Positions 55,300 to 63,782 of a DNA stretch of 64,000 nucleotides are shown here, piece after piece. The notes beneath the pieces were generated by a model. The model searched no databases, had not been told where the DNA came from, and worked only from the letters and a program-made list of their open reading frames with translations. The stretch comes from Pseudomonas sp. G.S.17. GTDB taxonomy: Bacteria; Pseudomonadota; Gammaproteobacteria; Pseudomonadales; Pseudomonadaceae. The DNA lies in NCBI RefSeq assembly GCF_038096165.1, contig NZ_CP151076.1, forward strand, positions 3,407,501 to 3,471,500, in the 5' to 3' direction. A program made the translations under genes and the position numbers. How positions within the stretch are numbered: position 1 is the first letter of the stretch; every line of letters begins with the position of its first letter.

Positions 55300-55328
55300 G
55301 CAGCCATGGCAAAGGGCTAAGTTGAGAC

Positions 55329-56258
55329 TTAACGCACTACACACTCCACAGCGGCGCTTGATCCTGATGAGGTAGCCTTGCTTGGCAATGAGGAAGAGAA
55401 CGCAGGGGGCGGCGCAAACCCTAACGCTGGGGATGCAGGCACCATGACCGGCGGCTGCGTGAAACTGGGGGTGTAGCCAAACTGCCCTGCCGCGAAACTT
55501 GTGGTTCCGCCGCGATTGGTGAGGTTAATCAAGCCATCAATGACCTGAACATATAAACCCGGTGACAGACTCGGACCAGCAGCCGGGACGACCGCCGCGA
55601 CAGTCGACAGACTCCCTGCAACCTTTGAATCCAGCCAGGCAACCGCTCGGGCCAACCGATAGGAATAACGGGCGGCGATGACGGACGTAAACGCGCCGTA
55701 GGATGTATCACTCTGGATGGCTGCGGCCTCGAATTCAGCACCCGTCAACGCCAGATAGCGGGAAAGACGTTCAATACCGGCAACTGCCTTGGGCTCCGGA
55801 CGATACTGCACCACGACACTGGCCGACTGCAGGGCAATGCTCGCAGCCGGGGTCACCAGCGTCACGCGATCAAGGCTGCGTTGCCCAAGCTTGCCGACGT
55901 CCGAACGCAGGCCGCCCTGCTTCAGGGTTAACAGCAATTGGTCCTGCGCGGGCATCGACGCGTCAAAGACATAGGTATTGAGCGTCACCACTGTATCGGG
56001 CTGCAACGTGAGCTGACTGTCGTCGCTGAAACGGATCTGCGCATAACCCTTGCCCTGGGTCGAAATCGTATCCCCCGCCTCGACCGTCGACTGAGCACTT
56101 AGAATCCGCATACTGCCATCCGCTTTATTCACGAACAGCGGTCCACTCAAGTGAGTGACGATCCCCGCCCCCGGCGCGGCCTGAACCCAAGCCGCCGAGC
56201 CCAGAAGCGTAGCCAGCAAAAGTGACTTAATTGCAGTACATTTTTTTCGGGACTTCAT
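55329..56258 (-). CDS. Secreted FecR-domain protein in the TPS operon
   Basis: A 309-residue protein with a signal peptide (KKCTAIKSLLLATLLGSAAWVQA) and a FecR domain near residues 45-130 (GYAQIRFSDDSQLTLQPDTVVTLN, LTLKQGGLRSDVGKLG). No transmembrane helix is seen, unlike regulatory FecR. A second region with GLYVQVIDGLINLTNRGGTTSFAAGQFGY repeats the motif VIDGLINLTN and ends in a Pro/Ser-rich tail. The start ATG (56256-56258) overlaps the 3' end of the TpsA gene by 32 bp; the longer open frame upstream is an artefact of the repeat. FecR here may bind peptidoglycan or the TpsA product. Confidence 0.75.
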   Translation of the reverse strand: MKSRKKCTAIKSLLLATLLGSAAWVQAAPGAGIVTHLSGPLFVNKADGSMRILSAQSTVEAGDTISTQGKGYAQIRFSDDSQLTLQPDTVVTLNTYVFDASMPAQDQLLLTLKQGGLRSDVGKLGQRSLDRVTLVTPAASIALQSASVVVQYRPEPKAVAGIERLSRYLALTGAEFEAAAIQSDTSYGAFTSVIAARYSYRLARAVAWLDSKVAGSLSTVAAVVPAAGPSLSPGLYVQVIDGLINLTNRGGTTSFAAGQFGYTPSFTQPPVMVPASPALGFAPPPAFSSSLPSKATSSGSSAAVECVVR

Positions 56259-58569
56259 TGTTTGTACTCTGGGCACTGGATGCAAGGGGACTGGAAGGAG
56301 CGACAGATTTCTTGTCGGCTTCACTGAATTTGTCACTAATAAGCGGCGCTTCGTTGAACGTCTGATCCAGCGAATTGTTTGTAACGCGAACCAGTTGCTC
56401 AGTCGCCTGCTGCACCGGCTTTGAGGGCGCCGAGGTGGTCGATGGCGTCGTGACCTGACAGAGCGCAGAAGTAGACGACACAGAACAGGTTTCCTTGGCC
56501 GCAGCATCAGCAGCTGCTTTTGCCGCAGCATCAGCAGCCGCTTTGGCCGCAGCATCAGCAGCCGCTTTGGCCGCAGCATCAGCAGCCGCTTTGGCCGCAG
56601 CATCAGCCGCCGCTTTGGCCGCAGCATCAGCCGCCGCCTTGGCCGCAGCATCAGCAGCTGCTTTTGCCGCAGCATCAGCCGCCGCTTTGGCCGCAGCATC
56701 AGCCGCCGCTTTGGCCGCAGCATCAGCCGCCGCCTTGGCCGCAGCATCGGCAGCCGCTTTGGCCGCAGCATCAGCAGCCGCTTTGGCCGCAGCATCAGCA
56801 GCCGCTTTGGCCGCAGCATCGGCAGCCGCTTTGGCCGAAGCGTCAGCAGCCGCTTGGGCAGCAGCATCGGCAGCAGCCTGCGCAGCGGCTTGTGCGGCAG
56901 CTTGAGCTGCGGCTTGAGCCGCGGCTTGTGCGGCCGCTTGAGCCGCAGCAATCTCGGCAGGCGTTGGGCCAGGTGGCACGAGTGGCGGCGTAATGACCGT
57001 GCCATTCATATCGCTGATGGTCAGCGTACCGCCAGCAGTGGGCACCCCCTCTTTGTAAACCTGCCCAGTGCCCGTGGCCAGGCCAGCACTGTTGTCGTTG
57101 GCCGTCAGGGTAATGTTTCCCGCAAAACGAATCAGGGAATTGACGTAGATGTTATTGCCAGCCTGCGCCGTCAGGCTCACCCCAGTGTTGGTATTTTCGA
57201 ACCCGGTATAGAACGTAATGTTGTTGCTGGCCTGCAGCACCACGTTACTGGTCGCGTTTTTCAGCAGGCCGGAATCAATTTCGGTGGATTCGTCAGGGTC
57301 GTTGGCAAAGGCAGAGACATCGCTCAGGGTCTTGGAGGTGCCCGCCGCCGGCGTGTTTACTTTAATGTCCTTCGGGTCGAGCAACCAAGTGCCGCTTTTG
57401 CCGTTCGCCGCACGGGTATCGACCCGTGCGCCGGTCACGTCGAGCACATTGGCTGAAGTTTCGACGAAGCCGCCGTCACCGGACGAAGCACCGCCACGGG
57501 CGGAAATCCCACCGTAAACCCGCGCCGTCTGCGAACCCCAGACGATCACCCTGCCCCCCTTGCCACTGGTCAGCGCGTCCGCCGATATCTGCGCATCCTT
57601 GCTGACATAGGCTTGCCGGGCGTTCTGCACCGCAGGATTTTTGCCTTGATAGTCGCCGCCGACCAACACCGTTCCGCCGCCTAGCTTGCCGCTGGCATCG
57701 ACTCGCGCGTCCGCCATCAAGCCTACCTGTTCGCCGAGCACTTGGATCTCACCACCTTGACCTACGCCGGTGGCAGTGGTGGTGCTGCCGGCTTCCAGCA
57801 AGGTAGTGCGGCTGGCCTTCAAGACGATCTTGCCATTCTCGCCGACGGTGGCACTGTTGGCATTGACCGTGCCGCGCTGATTCACGAGCGCGCCGTAAAT
57901 GCCGACCGTACCGCCCTGGGCAATGATGCTGCCCAGGTTCAGCGCCTGGTCATCGGTGGCCGATACCACCACATGCATGCCGGGATTACTGGAGTCGACC
58001 AGCTGCACCGAATGCCCCGCCGCCAACATTGTTTCGCCCTGCGGTGTATTGATGATGCCGGTATTGGTCACATCCGGCGCGATCAGGTAGACCTGGCCGC
58101 CGGAAGGTGTGGTAATTGCCCCTTGGTTGGACACTGCGCCGGCAAAACCATCCGCGGCGAAACGATTATTGCCAGAGAGGAAGTCACTGTTGGACATCGC
58201 CAGGCTCGACGCCACCAGGCCAGCCACGTTGATCTGCGAATTGGCGCCAAACAGGATGCCGTTAGGGTTGATCAAAAACACCCGGCCGTTGGACTGCAGC
58301 GTCCCCAGTATCACGCTGGGGTCTTGACCGGTAATACGGTTGAGCACGCTGCTGTTGCCGCTCTGCTGCAGGAACCTCACCATCTCGCCCTGGGCGACGG
58401 AAAAGCTCGACCAGTTGATGATCGCATTGGGGCTGTTGGTGATCGTTAGCTGGTTGCCCTGCTGCGCGAAGCTGACCTGACCGTTCACGACGACAGGATT
58501 GAGCGGGGCCGCCATGCCGTTGCCGGCGGCAACCAGGCACGCGCCGATAAAGGTGATTTTTATTTTCAT
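56227..58569 (-). CDS. TpsA-type exoprotein with filamentous haemagglutinin N-terminal domain and Ala-rich repeat stalk
   Basis: A 780-residue two-partner-secretion cargo. A signal peptide (to about residue 21) precedes the TPS domain (about 22-270) with NPNGILFG at 101-108. A beta-helix region continues with GKSGTWLLDPKDIKV near residue 400. After a Pro-rich linker a stalk of about 150 residues consists of AAAQ units and then about 14 units of AAADAAAK (56494-56830). The last roughly 90 residues are Ser/Thr-rich with a Cys pair (ETCSVSSTSALC) and a terminal MYCN. It is short for the family and probably surface-attached. It lies 7 bp after TpsB. Confidence 0.88.
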   Translation of the reverse strand: MKIKITFIGACLVAAGNGMAAPLNPVVVNGQVSFAQQGNQLTITNSPNAIINWSSFSVAQGEMVRFLQQSGNSSVLNRITGQDPSVILGTLQSNGRVFLINPNGILFGANSQINVAGLVASSLAMSNSDFLSGNNRFAADGFAGAVSNQGAITTPSGGQVYLIAPDVTNTGIINTPQGETMLAAGHSVQLVDSSNPGMHVVVSATDDQALNLGSIIAQGGTVGIYGALVNQRGTVNANSATVGENGKIVLKASRTTLLEAGSTTTATGVGQGGEIQVLGEQVGLMADARVDASGKLGGGTVLVGGDYQGKNPAVQNARQAYVSKDAQISADALTSGKGGRVIVWGSQTARVYGGISARGGASSGDGGFVETSANVLDVTGARVDTRAANGKSGTWLLDPKDIKVNTPAAGTSKTLSDVSAFANDPDESTEIDSGLLKNATSNVVLQASNNITFYTGFENTNTGVSLTAQAGNNIYVNSLIRFAGNITLTANDNSAGLATGTGQVYKEGVPTAGGTLTISDMNGTVITPPLVPPGPTPAEIAAAQAAAQAAAQAAAQAAAQAAAQAAADAAAQAAADASAKAAADAAAKAAADAAAKAAADAAAKAAADAAAKAAADAAAKAAADAAAKAAADAAAKAAADAAAKAAADAAAKAAADAAAKAAADAAAKAAADAAAKAAADAAAKAAADAAAKETCSVSSTSALCQVTTPSTTSAPSKPVQQATEQLVRVTNNSLDQTFNEAPLISDKFSEADKKSVAPSSPLASSAQSTNNEVPKKMYCN
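56494..56853 (-). repeat. 24-bp tandem repeats encoding AAADAAAK
   Basis: About 14 units of 24 bp plus one variant unit (AAADASAK), with synonymous differences at third positions. They encode an alanine-rich helix inside the TpsA-type protein. All six frames stay open, so several long but spurious ORFs run through the block. Confidence 0.9.
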
Positions 58570-58576
58570 GACATCC

Positions 58577-60160
58577 TCAAAACGACAAGCTCAGGCGGGC
58601 ATGCAGGCGATTGTCACCGCGCTCGGTCTCACTGGCCTCGGCGTGCAGCACGTGACCGTAGTCGACCTGTAGGTTCAGATTGCGGCGATACGCCACCCGC
58701 ACGCCTAGCCCCGTACTGCTCAAGGCGACATGGGTGAATTCGCCGGGCAAAGCGTGGTTACGCGTCAGGTATGCATTGTCGTAGAACGCCAGCGCACGAC
58801 ACTGCCAGCTGCCACCACCACAAATCGGCGGCGTATAGGCCTCAAAGTTGCTGCTGATGCCCGAGTCATTGGACACCTCACGCTCACGGAAACCGCGCAC
58901 CGACATGGCCCCGCCTGCGCCAAACTGCTCGCCCGGGATCAGCGCATCGTTGCTGTACTGCCCGTTCACGACACCCCGCAACTGCCAGTCAGCCGGCAGT
59001 GCCTGGGTGATGTTGGCCGCCAGACGCAATGCGTTGTAATCGTCTCGGGCGTCGGTACGTGCCAGATCGAAATCGCTCTGCCGACCACGGGAGCCACCGG
59101 CCAGGTTATGCACCAGGGTGACGGCGAAATTGGCATCGCCATCCAGACGCACCCAGGTGCCCTGGTAACCCAGGCTGAGGGGATGCACGGTGATGTCGTT
59201 GCCGAGCTGGACATCTTCGGCTTCAAGGTTGTTTTTGTAGGCCTTGTAGTCGATGCCATACACGATCTTGGACTGGTAGTTACCGTCCGTGGCCAGGTTA
59301 TGGTTATAGCGCCCGCCAAAGATCGTGCCTTTGCCGCTGACCGCGAGATCAAAAATACCGGCGGTGACCAGACCGTTGTCCACGTCCGAGTAGCTGGTGA
59401 AGAAGTCCAGAGAATCGCCCAGTTCATATAAAGGCAGGTGATAACCAAGCCCATAGACGCTGACTCGCTCGGGCTTCTCGAGCGTTGTGGTGTATTGCAG
59501 GCTCATGACCTGATCGCGACCGAACAGGTTCGCGTTCTGAAGGACCGCCCCCATATAGGTCTTGCCGGTTTCCATGGTGCCACTGTTGTCCATGTTTAGC
59601 GATGCGCTCCACGGCGACTCGTCCGTGACTTGCAGCTCGGCATCAACTGCGGCTTGTGCATCACTGTCTTTGAGCTTCATCACGGTCTGTTTGGCCGGAT
59701 TCTCGTTCGCCAGCTTCAGGCTTTTGGAAATCGCCGTCAGGTCGGGCGTCTGGCCCTCCCTGAGGCCCGGCAAGGCATAGCGGACATTGCCGTTGCTGAA
59801 ATGCTGGTTGCCCGCAATCCTGACCTGGCCAATGCGAGCTTCCACGACCTGAAAGACCACCACCCCACCGTTCAACTCCTGCTCGGGAAGGTCTACACGT
59901 ACCAGTTGATATCCGCGCCGGTGATAGGCGGCTTCCAACGCCTCCTGGGCCTTGACCACATCGCCAAAATCACGCTGGCGACCCATGAAGTCCGCCACAC
60001 TTTGATCAAGCTCATGAGCCGGTAACAGGGTATTGCCGCGCACGTCGAACTTATTGATATCGAAACGGGGGGAAGCGGACGCAACTTCATCGGCAGCGGC
60101 CAGACTGGCGCATGCGACCAGTGAGGCAGGCACCAGAAACAGCAACGAGCGGTAGGTCAT
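58577..60160 (-). CDS. TpsB-type outer-membrane transporter (ShlB/FhaC family)
   Basis: A 527-residue outer-membrane secretion pore of two-partner systems. The signal peptide ends near LAAADEVA (residue 24). Two POTRA domains lie at about 35-105 and 110-185, with INKFDVRGNTLLP at the start of the first. The 16-strand barrel follows, with the conserved lid-loop motif SVRGFRERE near residue 417 and a C-terminal strand ending in Phe (LHARLSLSF). It exports the TpsA protein encoded 7 bp downstream. It is the first gene of a TpsB-TpsA-FecR operon. Confidence 0.92.
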   Translation of the reverse strand: MTYRSLLFLVPASLVACASLAAADEVASASPRFDINKFDVRGNTLLPAHELDQSVADFMGRQRDFGDVVKAQEALEAAYHRRGYQLVRVDLPEQELNGGVVVFQVVEARIGQVRIAGNQHFSNGNVRYALPGLREGQTPDLTAISKSLKLANENPAKQTVMKLKDSDAQAAVDAELQVTDESPWSASLNMDNSGTMETGKTYMGAVLQNANLFGRDQVMSLQYTTTLEKPERVSVYGLGYHLPLYELGDSLDFFTSYSDVDNGLVTAGIFDLAVSGKGTIFGGRYNHNLATDGNYQSKIVYGIDYKAYKNNLEAEDVQLGNDITVHPLSLGYQGTWVRLDGDANFAVTLVHNLAGGSRGRQSDFDLARTDARDDYNALRLAANITQALPADWQLRGVVNGQYSNDALIPGEQFGAGGAMSVRGFREREVSNDSGISSNFEAYTPPICGGGSWQCRALAFYDNAYLTRNHALPGEFTHVALSSTGLGVRVAYRRNLNLQVDYGHVLHAEASETERGDNRLHARLSLSF

Positions 60161-60261
60161 TGTTTGGCCCTTGGGCAGCAGTTAGATACGCAAACACTCA
60201 AATACGCACTGCATGCCGAGCCTGCAGGGGTTTTCTCCTCCACAGTCTAGCCTGTGTAATA

Positions 60262-60525
60262 TCAAACTGGAATCACCCGACTACCGTGTCGACGATTGGC
60301 AGTTCGAAGTCGCATCTGCGCGGTGATCTCAAACTGTACGGGCCGTCGTGTCTTTTGCTGCACGACCATTTCCCTGGCTGCGATGAAATTCCCATGGGCC
60401 ACATCACGAACACGTAGTTTCGTCAGATCTCATGCACGTAGCTTACTGTCGATTGCTGGATCGAAAAGCGCTGGATCTCTCACTTTTTGGGCAAGCTCAA
60501 GGCTGATCCTGATGCCCCAAATGAG
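60262..60525 (-). pseudogene. Tyrosine recombinase (integrase), internal remnant with nonsense codon
   Basis: Minus-strand codons read WGIRISLELAQKVRDPALFDPAIDSKLRA, a TGA, then DLTKLRVRDVAHGNFIAAREMVVQQKTRRPVQFEIT, listed here as the motifs ALFDPAIDSKL and LRVRDVAHGNF. In intact phage-integrase relatives the TGA position is Cys (LRACDL). The catalytic C-terminal domain is missing. The fragment lies between the TPS operon and a LysR gene. Confidence 0.7.
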
Positions 60526-60544
60526 GCAGTTAACACTCAGTTCG

Positions 60545-61432
60545 CTAATTCCCTAATACGTCGCTGAGGTGGGTTACCAGTGCGCGCACCTTGGCCGAAG
60601 GCTTGGGGCCCGACGGAAATACCGCAAACGCCTTTAAAGGCTCGAGCTCGTAGTCGGGCAACAATTGCACAAGGCTGCCATCGTTTAGCTCCTGTGCTGA
60701 CATGATCGTTGTCACATTGGCGATGCCAAGACCCGCCAGTGCAGCAGCCAGAATACCTGGTGCTGCATCGATCTTGACTCTTCCACGCAACGTCACAATC
60801 CGCTCCGTACCTGCCTTGAACAGTTTTAATGTGCTTTTCTCCGGAAAGCGTTGTTCGTGCAAGAGTGCGTCGTGAAGTTCCAGTTCTTCAGGTGCTTTTG
60901 GCACTCCTCTCTTGGCGAGGTATGCCGGCGACGCCACTAGCACTCGCGCCACTGAAGCAATTTGCCGAGCGCCGAACGTGGAATCCTCAAGCGTGCCCAT
61001 TCGGATTGCCATGTCGACTCCGGCTGACACCAGGTTCTGCCGCTCATCTCGCATGGTGATTTCGACTCGCAGATCAGGGTAACGCTCCAGGAAACCGGGC
61101 AAGACGGGAATGACCGCTCGGGTACCGTACATAATAGGTACCGCAAGGCGAATGGTGCCACGCAGGGAATCGATTCCTCGAGCCGCATCTTCAGCGTCCT
61201 CCAGGTCGGCAGCAGCTTGGCGAGCTCTCTCCAGAAACGCAGCACCTGCTTCAGTGAGTGCCACATTCCGGGTCGTACGTAGCAAGAGCTTCACACCCAG
61301 ACGAGTTTCCAATCCCGTGACGATACGCGAGGTCGATGGCTGTGAAAGCCCAAGCTTCCGGGCGGCACGGGAGAAGCTTCCCGACTCCGCGACACGGGTG
61401 AAAACTTCGATCTCAAGCCAGCGATCAGTCAT
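60545..61432 (-). CDS. LysR-family transcriptional regulator
   Basis: A 295-residue regulator with the helix-turn-helix GSFSRAARKLGLSQPSTSRIVTGLE (recognition part LSQPSTSRIVTGLE at about residues 29-42). The effector domain opens at LRGTIRLAVPIMYG near residue 93. A normal C-terminus ends before the integrase remnant. It is divergent from a glutathione S-transferase gene, across 171 bp that probably hold its binding sites. No ligand can be inferred. Confidence 0.85.
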   Translation of the reverse strand: MTDRWLEIEVFTRVAESGSFSRAARKLGLSQPSTSRIVTGLETRLGVKLLLRTTRNVALTEAGAAFLERARQAAADLEDAEDAARGIDSLRGTIRLAVPIMYGTRAVIPVLPGFLERYPDLRVEITMRDERQNLVSAGVDMAIRMGTLEDSTFGARQIASVARVLVASPAYLAKRGVPKAPEELELHDALLHEQRFPEKSTLKLFKAGTERIVTLRGRVKIDAAPGILAAALAGLGIANVTTIMSAQELNDGSLVQLLPDYELEPLKAFAVFPSGPKPSAKVRALVTHLSDVLGN

Positions 61433-61603
61433 TCACATTCCAAATAAGTGTTGTGAGAAATGGCAGTATTATTTTGCCTGAAGAAAGAGTTTACCTTGGT
61501 CTCGTCACCCAATAAGCCTGACGGAGAACATTCGTGATCCTGGAAGGTTATCGAGCCCCTGCAAGCTTGATTTAACAACCAACGTCACTGTGTGAGGAAA
61601 ACA

Positions 61604-62263
61604 ATGTCCATTAAAATCTACGGCGATCCGGGCTCAGGTAGCCTTCGTCGTGTCACTGCTGCTGCCGCAATCATGGGCGTCGATATTGAACGTATGAATG
61701 TCGACTTATTCAAGGGTGAAAGTCATACCCCTGAGTTTCTGAAGCTGAACCCGCACGGCCTCACTCCCGTGCTTGAAGACGGCGATACCGTCATCTGGGA
61801 AGCGTCAGCCATTAATTTGTACCTTGCCGAGAAAGCCAACTCAAACCTGCTTGGACGGACTCAGTCAGAGAAGTTGGAGGTCCTGCAATGGATGTTCTGG
61901 TCGGGTGAGCAATGGCGGATATTCTCCACTCTTCTTTTCAATGAGTGGGCGGGCGCAGCGTTCATGAGCAAGCCTGAGACCGAGGCGATCGTCCAGTTGG
62001 CGATGACCAATATTCGCAACGCTGCACACGTTCTGGATTCCCATCTCACGACCCGAAAATTCATCGTCGGTGATGCGTTGACCCTCGCCGACATTGATAT
62101 CGCAGCACCTTTTTCGCAGTACAAACGGACTGGCGCGCCTTTCGGAGAGTTCCCGAACCTGGTCGCGTGGCAACAGCGTCTTCTCGAGACCGTACCCGCA
62201 TGGGCTGCTACTCGTGATGAGGTAGAAAAGCGGATGGTTGGAGCCCTCAGCGCCGTAAGCTGA
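61604..62263 (+). CDS. Glutathione S-transferase family protein
   Basis: A 219-residue two-domain GST. The thioredoxin-like N-terminal domain opens with IKIYGDPGSGSLRRV and carries the cis-Pro loop LNPHGLTPVLEDGD near residue 50 and WEASAINLYLAEK near residue 67. The helical C-terminal domain (about 90-210) has FIVGDALTLADIDIAAPF, the N-capping box. It matches the theta/beta-like bacterial group, which conjugates glutathione or acts as a chaperone-like protein. GAGGAAAACA before the ATG at 61604 defines the start. It is the likely target of the divergent LysR. Confidence 0.85.
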   Translation: MSIKIYGDPGSGSLRRVTAAAAIMGVDIERMNVDLFKGESHTPEFLKLNPHGLTPVLEDGDTVIWEASAINLYLAEKANSNLLGRTQSEKLEVLQWMFWSGEQWRIFSTLLFNEWAGAAFMSKPETEAIVQLAMTNIRNAAHVLDSHLTTRKFIVGDALTLADIDIAAPFSQYKRTGAPFGEFPNLVAWQQRLLETVPAWAATRDEVEKRMVGALSAVS

Positions 62264-62502
62264 CCGCTGCACGGCTAAATCAGCCTGAAGCCCACAAACC
62301 AAGATCATGATGGTCCGCTATGAGTCGCTTTCTGCCTCTCGCGACGGGCAAAAAACGGCCAGAAGTGGACCTTCAGCTTTCGTCCAAAACATGTGCCAGT
62401 GCGCTCAAACCACGCATCCTGACAGCCTGATCGGACGAATTAAACCTGCCGCCCTCACACGAATGCGGAGCGTCACCCAGCTCAGTATTTCCCAGCATTC
62501 TG

Positions 62503-62865
62503 CTAGGGCAAAGTGTCGCGCTTGGCGAAGATGCTTGCCATTTGCGCCGCGTTCTCGGTTCCCCAGGTGCACAGCGGCATGATCGCTTCAGCCAGGCTGC
62601 TACCGAGCGGGGTCAGCGTGTAGTCCACCCGCGGGGGCACTTCTTTGTAGTCGTTCCGCGCCAGTACGTGATCGGCCTCCAGATCCTTCAATTGCTGGAT
62701 CAGCACCTTGTCGCTGACGCCGGGGATCAAACGTTTGAGCTCGCCGTAGCGCTTCGGTCCGTCCCGTAGGAAAAACAGGACCAGCGGTTTCCACTTGCCC
62801 GAGATGATGCGCAGCGTGGCGTTGAGCCCGCAGCCGGTGCCGCAGATTTCAGAAGTCGTCGTCAT
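62503..62865 (-). CDS. HxlR-family transcriptional regulator
   Basis: A 120-residue winged-helix regulator. CGTGCGLNATLRIISGKWKPLVLFFLRDG, listed as the motifs CGLNATLRIISGKWK and LFFLRDG, is the HxlR signature, followed by the wing region VDYTLTPLGSSL. N-terminal cysteines (CGTGC) may sense oxidants or quinones, as in related regulators. It is divergent from an SDR gene with an inverted repeat between them, the same arrangement as the broken HxlR at 19426 and its reductase operon. Confidence 0.88.
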   Translation of the reverse strand: MTTTSEICGTGCGLNATLRIISGKWKPLVLFFLRDGPKRYGELKRLIPGVSDKVLIQQLKDLEADHVLARNDYKEVPPRVDYTLTPLGSSLAEAIMPLCTWGTENAAQMASIFAKRDTLP

Positions 62866-62871
62866 TTTTTG

Positions 62872-62889
62872 GTACTTACCTAAAAGTGC
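62872..62889. promoter_or_regulatory. HxlR operator candidate
   Basis: GTACTT-N6-AAGTGC is a near-perfect 6-bp inverted repeat located 7 bp upstream of the HxlR start and 90 bp upstream of the SDR start. GTACTTA-like palindromes are usual for HxlR regulators that control a divergent oxidoreductase gene. Confidence 0.55.
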
Positions 62890-62978
62890 ATACTTGTCGT
62901 TAGGTTATTAGGCCTGCATCCTTGGTCTCAAGCAAGCAGTTCCCTGTTTGCACACAACTCCAAGGAAAAATACACGTC

Positions 62979-63713
62979 ATGACCAGACTGAATGGAAAGA
63001 CCGCCGTGATCACCGGCGGCGCTACCGGCATCGGCCTCGCCGCTGCAAAGCGCTTTATCGAGGAAGGCGCCTTCGTCTTCATCTTCGGCCGCCGGCAGGA
63101 AGCGCTCGACGCCGCCGTGGCCGATCTCGGGCCCAATGCCCGCGCGGTAAAGGGTTCGGTTTCCGATGAGGCCGACCTCGACCGACTCTACGCAGCGGTG
63201 AAGGCCGAGCGCGGAACCCTCGACATCGTCTTCGCCAATGCTGGAGCGGGAAGCCAGCTTGCGCTCGGCAAGATCACCGCCGAGCACATTGACGAAACCT
63301 TCGACACCAACGTGAAGGGTACGATCTTCACGGTCCAGAAGGCGCTGCCGCTGATGGGCCAGGGCGGTTCAATCATCCTGACCGGGTCGAGCGCCGGCAC
63401 CACGGGCGCCCCGGCATTTAGTGCCTACAGTGCGAGCAAGGCAGCAGTGCGCAACCTCGCGAAGACCTGGGCGGAGGATCTTAAGGGCACCGGCATCCGG
63501 GTAAACGTGCTGTCGCCCGGCCCGACGGCGACCGATCTCGCGAAGCAGGCTCTAGGCGAGGAAGGCATGAAAGTCTTCGCCTCGATGAATCCGCTCCAGC
63601 GCATGGCTGAACCGGCGGAGATCGGAGCGGTAGCCGCTTTTCTCGCCTCACAGGACAGCAGCTTCATGACCGCCAGCGAGGTTGCCGTCGACGGCGGCCT
63701 GGCGCAAATCTGA
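62979..63713 (+). CDS. SDR family NAD(P)-dependent oxidoreductase
   Basis: A 244-residue classical short-chain dehydrogenase. The cofactor motif is TGGATGIGLAAAKRF near residue 12, NAG is near residue 84, and the catalytic triad is Ser (TGSSAGTTG near 134) and YSASK (Tyr near 149, Lys near 153). The C-terminus ends in the common VDGGLAQI. AAGGAA before the ATG at 62979 selects the start; the frame opens earlier at 62922. It is followed by a strong hairpin and an NADP-binding reductase gene. The codon use is very GC-rich, like the 16.8-19.3 kb cluster. Confidence 0.88.
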   Translation: MTRLNGKTAVITGGATGIGLAAAKRFIEEGAFVFIFGRRQEALDAAVADLGPNARAVKGSVSDEADLDRLYAAVKAERGTLDIVFANAGAGSQLALGKITAEHIDETFDTNVKGTIFTVQKALPLMGQGGSIILTGSSAGTTGAPAFSAYSASKAAVRNLAKTWAEDLKGTGIRVNVLSPGPTATDLAKQALGEEGMKVFASMNPLQRMAEPAEIGAVAAFLASQDSSFMTASEVAVDGGLAQI

Positions 63714-63720
63714 CCCTACT

Positions 63721-63759
63721 CCCTACGGCGCTCCACTCAATATTCGGAGCGCCGTAGGG
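63721..63759 (+). terminator. Intercistronic hairpin after the SDR gene
   Basis: CCCTACGGCGCTCC (63721-63734) and its exact 14-bp complement (63746-63759) enclose an 11-nt loop, eight bases after the SDR stop. No T tract follows and the next ribosome site is only 13 bp away, so it is more likely an mRNA-end or attenuation stem than a full terminator. Confidence 0.6.
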
Positions 63760-63782
63760 CTCGGCAAACTGAAGGAAAATAT

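Noticed and set aside
56494-56853. Regularly spaced short repeats, possible CRISPR array
   Set aside because: Units are contiguous 24-mers without spacers and encode an alanine-rich stalk in frame with a secreted protein; no cas gene is present.
56495-56993. Two long plus-strand ORFs of Ala-rich and Pro/Gln/His-rich composition
   Set aside because: They are mirror frames of the TpsA repeats; no ribosome site, no family and no extension outside the repeat.
56259-57005. N-terminal extension of the FecR gene (558-residue version)
   Set aside because: The extra 250 residues come from an alternative frame of the repeats; the signal peptide begins at 56258.
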